NCBI GenBank assembly: GCA_025060395.1
Contig: JANXCC010000002.1
Coordinates: forward strand, 166,234-230,233
DNA length: 64,000 bases
Direction of reading: 5' to 3'
Source: Candidatus Bipolaricaulota bacterium
GTDB taxonomy: Bacteria > Bipolaricaulota > Bipolaricaulia > RBG-16-55-9 > DRXL01
Each line of letters begins with the position of its first letter. Position 1 is the first letter of the stretch. Below are positions 59,743 to 64,000 of the stretch, one piece after another. The translations under genes were made by a program, and so were the position numbers. The notes under the pieces were generated by a model, which worked only from the letters and a program-made list of their open reading frames with translations, did not search any database and was not told the DNA's origin.

Positions 59743-60876
59743 ATGAAGCGCGTCCTAGTCGGGATGAGCGGCGGCGTGGATAGCTCTGTTGCGGCACTCT
59801 TGCTCAAGCAACAGGGCCACGAAGTCATTGGCGTCACGCTCAACTTATGGTCTTATGAAGACCGCCAGGAGCCATATAACGAATGTTGCTCGTTGGAAGT
59901 CCGCACCGTCGCGCAGCAGTTGGGGATCGAGCATCACTTCATTGACGCAGGGAAAGAGTTCAAAGAGCGCGTTATAGACGCTTTTCTTGCGGAGCACGCC
60001 CAGGGGCGCACCCCTAGCCCCTGCGGCCGGTGCAATCGCCTCGTGCGCTTTCCCTTGCTCTTAGAGCTCGCGGACCGCTTCGGATGCGAGTACTTAGCAA
60101 CGGGACACCACGCGCGTATCGCCGTCGAAGACGGCGTGTACTATCTCTTGACGAGCAAAGATGCTATCAAAGATCAGTCGTACTTTCTCTATGGGCTGAC
60201 GCAAAGTCAGCTCAGGAGAATTCTCTTCCCTGTGGGGCATCTCTTGAAGAGCGAGGTCTGGCAGATCGCCAAAGAGCATAACTTAGTCTCAGCCCGCAAG
60301 CCCGAGAGCATGGACTTATGTTTTATTCCCAGGGGCGATTATCGCGCGTATCTGCGAGAGAAGCTCGACGGCGCTTTGTTAAAGCCTGGGGAGATTGTAG
60401 ACACTACCGGGCGTGTCGTCGGCCGTCACGAAGGGCTCGCTTTTTATACTATCGGGCAGCGCCAGGGGCTGGGAATCGCCTTAGGGCAGCGCGTCTACGT
60501 CGTGGGCTTCGACTATGAAAAGAACAGACTCATCGTGGGTGACGAGCGCGCGCTCTTCTCCGAAGGGCTGATCGCAACGGACGTGAACTTTGTCTATCCT
60601 CCAGATCTAGCTTTAAGAAAGGGGCTAGGGGAGAGATCTATCACCGTTAAGATTCGCTATCGCAGCCCGCATGTGCCTGCGACGTTAGAGCTCCTCGAAG
60701 ATGGGCGGGTGCGCGTACGCTTCGCGCAGCCCCAGCGGGCCGTTACGCCGGGACAGATCGCGGTCTTTTACGAAGGTGAGCGCGTCCTCGGCGGTGGTGT
60801 GATAGAAAGCGCGCTACGGCAAGCAGACAGTGCCGAGTCTATTACTGAAAATCCTGTTTTGGTAGAGCACTGCTGA
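59743..60876 (+). CDS. mnmA: tRNA-specific 2-thiouridylase
   Basis: MKRVLVGMSGGVDSSVAALLLKQQGHEVIGVTL; TPSPCGRCNRLVRF; SQSYFLYGL-like KDQSYFLYGLTQSQL. Confidence 0.96.
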   Translation: MKRVLVGMSGGVDSSVAALLLKQQGHEVIGVTLNLWSYEDRQEPYNECCSLEVRTVAQQLGIEHHFIDAGKEFKERVIDAFLAEHAQGRTPSPCGRCNRLVRFPLLLELADRFGCEYLATGHHARIAVEDGVYYLLTSKDAIKDQSYFLYGLTQSQLRRILFPVGHLLKSEVWQIAKEHNLVSARKPESMDLCFIPRGDYRAYLREKLDGALLKPGEIVDTTGRVVGRHEGLAFYTIGQRQGLGIALGQRVYVVGFDYEKNRLIVGDERALFSEGLIATDVNFVYPPDLALRKGLGERSITVKIRYRSPHVPATLELLEDGRVRVRFAQPQRAVTPGQIAVFYEGERVLGGGVIESALRQADSAESITENPVLVEHC

Positions 60877-61716
60877 GCCGCGAAAGTTATCCGAGAGATA
60901 CCTACATTTGCGTAACTGAGCTGCCACTCCCCAAAGCTCGTTCTGGGCTATCACGTTCGCGATAAGCTCTGTCTGAGACGCTCCCACGAGCAAGATCCCG
61001 GACCCACGATTCTGCACGACCTCGCTCTCAAAGACTTTGACAGTGCCAACGCTCTCGACGCCGGAGCGCCCGCTCGATCGAATGAGCGTTCTCACTATGG
61101 AAGCTGTGCCCCAGATCTCAAGGCCGTTTTCGCGGCTGCGCTCGACTGTGCTGTCGCGCAGCTCCACCGACGCGCTAGGAGAGACGTAAACTCCCCAGCC
61201 GTTCTCCAGAACTTCCGAGCTGAACACAGAGACGTGAGCTGTATCGAGCACGTAGACGCCGACCCAAGGGGTGCGTGCGATGCGCACGGAGTCAAGAGTG
61301 ACGCGAGCAGCGCCGCGGGCTTGCAGCCCCGACGGACAGAGCAACTCGGGGTAGAAGAGCGCGCACTCCTTGCCGTGTTGAGGAGCATCTGATGCTTTAG
61401 GCGCGTCTGCGAGTGTCAAATTGCTGAGGGTCACAGTAATGGGGTTGTCGCTCTGCACGAAGATCACGGGAAACCCGGGCTTACCGCCGCGTAGCATAGT
61501 CTGTGCTATCCCCGCGCCCTTGAGCGTGAGACTTTTTGTGATCACGAGATTCTCCGTGCAGACTCCAGGAGCGAGCATGATGGTATCGCCATCGCGAGCG
61601 CGATCAATAGCGGCTTGGAGTGAGCTGGTCGTGCAGTCTAGGAGAGGTTCTGAGATCATCAGAGCACTCACAAGAAGGAGGACGCTGGCTAACTCCACGA
61701 TATGTCGTGCTGCCAT
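60814..61716 (-). CDS. secreted right-handed parallel beta-helix repeat protein
   Basis: LQAAIDRARDGDTIMLAPGVCTENLVITKSLTLKGAG; repeated VxVFxSExxxNxGxGI pattern. Confidence 0.85.
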   Translation of the reverse strand: MAARHIVELASVLLLVSALMISEPLLDCTTSSLQAAIDRARDGDTIMLAPGVCTENLVITKSLTLKGAGIAQTMLRGGKPGFPVIFVQSDNPITVTLSNLTLADAPKASDAPQHGKECALFYPELLCPSGLQARGAARVTLDSVRIARTPWVGVYVLDTAHVSVFSSEVLENGWGVYVSPSASVELRDSTVERSRENGLEIWGTASIVRTLIRSSGRSGVESVGTVKVFESEVVQNRGSGILLVGASQTELIANVIAQNELWGVAAQLRKCRYLSDNFRGSAVLYQNRIFSNRLGTVCLP

Positions 61717-61723
61717 AGCTCGT

Positions 61724-64000
61724 TCAGGTCACCGCGATCGGGCTCAGTTTCAAGATCCTCCTCAAGAACTGTCCCGTGTACGATTCCGGCACACAGGCGA
61801 CTTCTTCAGGTGTCCCCTCGGCGACGACCTGTCCTCCAGCGTCGCCACCTTCGGGGCCTAAATCAATGATATAGTCTGCTGTCTTGATGACGTCCATATT
61901 ATGTTCAATGACTACAATAGTATTACCCGCCTCTACCAATCTGTGCAGCACGTCGAGTAATTTCTCGATATCTGCCAAGTGCAGCCCTGTCGTTGGCTCA
62001 TCCAAGATATAGAGCGTCCGTCCGGTGTCGCGCTTGCTTAGCTCCGTTGCTAATTTCACACGCTGTGCTTCGCCACCCGAAAGTTGCGTCGCTGGCTGTC
62101 CTAGCTGAATGTACCCCAAGCCCACGTCGTATAGGGTCTGAAGCTTTCTCTTAATCGCCGGATGGTGCTCAAAGAACGCCAGCGCCTCTTCGACAGTCAT
62201 AGCTAAGACATCGGCGATGTTCTTGTCTTTATAGCGAATCTCAAGAGTCTCGCGATTGTAGCGCTGGCCCTTGCAGACCTCGCAGGGGACGTAGACGTCG
62301 GGCAAGAAGTGCATCTCTATCTTTATGAGCCCATCGCCCTTGCAGGCCTCGCAGCGCCCACCCTTGACGTTGAACGAGAACCGTCCTGGCTTATAGCCTC
62401 GCGCCCGCGCTTCGGGCACCAGCGCAAAAAGCTTTCTGATGTCGTCAAAGACCCCGGTATACGTTGCAGGGTTGGAGCGCGGCGTGCGTCCAATGGGCGA
62501 TTGATCTATCTCGATGATTTTGTCTATCTGTTCTAACCCTAAGATCGCGTCGTGCTCGCCGGGACGCTCGACAACGTAGCCCAATCTCTGGGCGACGCCG
62601 CGATAGAGAATCTCGTCGATCAGCGTGCTCTTGCCCGAACCTGAGACTCCCGTGACGCAGACGAAGACCCCCAACGGGATTCTTACAGTGAGATTCTTTA
62701 AGTTATGCTGGCGCGCCCCGACGACAGTAAGAAAGCCCTTAGGCTGACGGCGCTTCGTCGGCACGGGGATCTGGCGGCGCCGGCTTAAGAATTGCCCCGT
62801 GATCGAGTTGGGATTCGCACATATATCTTCGAGGCTCCCTGTAGCAACGATATATCCCCCGTGCTTGCCCGCGCCCGGCCCAATGTCCACGATAAAATCA
62901 GCAGATCGTATTGTCTCTTCGTCGTGCTCAACGACGATCACGGTATTGCCCAGATCGCGTAGCCCTTTGAGTGTGTTTATGAGTCTCTGGTTATCTCGTT
63001 GGTGCAGCCCGATGCTCGGCTCATCTAAGATATAGAGCACTCCTACCAAGCCAGAGCCAATCTGCGTTGCCAGCCGAATGCGCTGGGCTTCGCCGCCAGC
63101 GAGCGTCCCTGCCGGACGGTCTAACGTCAAATACTCCAGGCCAACGTCGATGAGAAACTTCAATCTTGTCTTGATCTCTTTCAAGACTTGATGGGCGATC
63201 AGCCACTCACGCTCAGTCAGCTCCAACTCAGAGAAGAACTTATACGCGTCTTTAACGGAGAGCGCGCAGACGTCCATGATGTTCTTTCCGGCAATCGTGA
63301 CCGAGAGACTCTCTGGGCGCAGGCGTTTTCCGTTGCAAGCTGCGCACGGACGCTTGCTCATATATTGCTCGATCTCTTCGCGGGCCCAGTCGGACTCGGC
63401 TTCTCTGTAAGCGCGCTCCAGTGCGGGGATCAGCCCTTCGTAATAGTCCATAAAGTAGCGCGTCCGCCCATAACGATTCGTGTACGGGAACGTGACAGGA
63501 ATGCCGTCCGTGCCGTAGAGCAAGACGTCGAGCTGCTCTCTGGACAGCTTCCCTAGAGGCTTATCTGGATCGATCTTGTACATTCTGCAGACGCCAAAAA
63601 GCACCCCCCAGAGCCATTTGCTCTGCCGATCGGCCCACGGGATCAGCCCGCCGTCTTTAAGAGACTTTTCCGGGTCGATGACGCGCTCTGGGTCGATCTC
63701 CATCTTAAAGCCTAGGCCTGTGCACGTGGGGCACGACCCAAAGGGGCTGTTGAACGAAAACAATCTTGGCTCGATCTTGTCGTAGCTGATCCCGCACTGG
63801 GGACAGGCAAACTGCTCACTGAAGAGAATTTCTCGCTTTTGGTCGACGACGTCGATCAGCACCAAGCCCTTGGCTCTCTTGAGCGCGGTCTCGACAGCAT
63901 CAGCAATTCTGTTCTTATTATCTTGGCGGACGATAATACGGTCGACTACGACCTCGATCGAGTGTTTTTTCTTCTTATCGAGCTCGATCTCGTCTTCCGT
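61724..64000 (-). CDS. uvrA: excinuclease ABC subunit A, partial (5' end beyond window)
   Basis: [63 protein letters not shown]; open past 63865 to window end. Confidence 0.97.
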   Translation of the reverse strand, partial: TEDEIELDKKKKHSIEVVVDRIIVRQDNKNRIADAVETALKRAKGLVLIDVVDQKREILFSEQFACPQCGISYDKIEPRLFSFNSPFGSCPTCTGLGFKMEIDPERVIDPEKSLKDGGLIPWADRQSKWLWGVLFGVCRMYKIDPDKPLGKLSREQLDVLLYGTDGIPVTFPYTNRYGRTRYFMDYYEGLIPALERAYREAESDWAREEIEQYMSKRPCAACNGKRLRPESLSVTIAGKNIMDVCALSVKDAYKFFSELELTEREWLIAHQVLKEIKTRLKFLIDVGLEYLTLDRPAGTLAGGEAQRIRLATQIGSGLVGVLYILDEPSIGLHQRDNQRLINTLKGLRDLGNTVIVVEHDEETIRSADFIVDIGPGAGKHGGYIVATGSLEDICANPNSITGQFLSRRRQIPVPTKRRQPKGFLTVVGARQHNLKNLTVRIPLGVFVCVTGVSGSGKSTLIDEILYRGVAQRLGYVVERPGEHDAILGLEQIDKIIEIDQSPIGRTPRSNPATYTGVFDDIRKLFALVPEARARGYKPGRFSFNVKGGRCEACKGDGLIKIEMHFLPDVYVPCEVCKGQRYNRETLEIRYKDKNIADVLAMTVEEALAFFEHHPAIKRKLQTLYDVGLGYIQLGQPATQLSGGEAQRVKLATELSKRDTGRTLYILDEPTTGLHLADIEKLLDVLHRLVEAGNTIVVIEHNMDVIKTADYIIDLGPEGGDAGGQVVAEGTPEEVACVPESYTGQFLRRILKLSPIAVT

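Noticed and set aside
1-64000. CRISPR arrays, rRNA genes, prophage structural modules, transposase genes
   Set aside because: Looked for regularly spaced repeats and typical motifs; none seen apart from the small tRNA-Leu element.

Overview
The window is a gene-dense bacterial chromosome segment, probably from a deep-branching or thermophile-like bacterium; I cannot assign a taxon from sequence alone. Recognisable blocks, in order: a partial family-5 solute-binding protein gene with an apparent inserted beta-domain; sdhCAB; pyk and arcC; tRNA-Leu(GAG) carrying a very small (about 1.56 kb) tyrosine-integrase element; M28 peptidase, PrsW protease and greA; a complete V-type ATPase operon with a Na+-type K subunit; frr; a cell-wall/PBP region; a B12 salvage cluster (winged-helix protein, btuF/C/D-like genes, a Dph6-like PP-loop ATPase, a second BtuF-fold protein, cobO); coaD; lon; a thiamine ABC importer behind a TPP riboswitch; mscS; a BsuPI-like lipoprotein gene interrupted by an in-frame amber codon; a liv-type ABC importer with enolase-superfamily, SCP2, Fe-ADH and ALDH genes; an orphan tRNA-Ile/tRNA-Ala pair; prfA; nadBCA; mnmA; and partial uvrA. 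The strongest observations are: (1) the minimal tRNA-Leu integrative element with 58/60-nt direct repeats; (2) a family of CCCTC/GAGGG palindromes, one of which sits between the solute-binding-protein gene and the permease gene in all three ABC-importer operons whose SBP-permease junction is visible, with another copy inside the PBP2 coding sequence; (3) the in-frame TAG replacing a conserved Gln in a repeat protein; (4) the domain insertion in the SBP; (5) the Dph6-like gene inside the B12 cluster; and (6) leaderless-type promoter architecture. All assignments come from reading the sequence; no searches were run.
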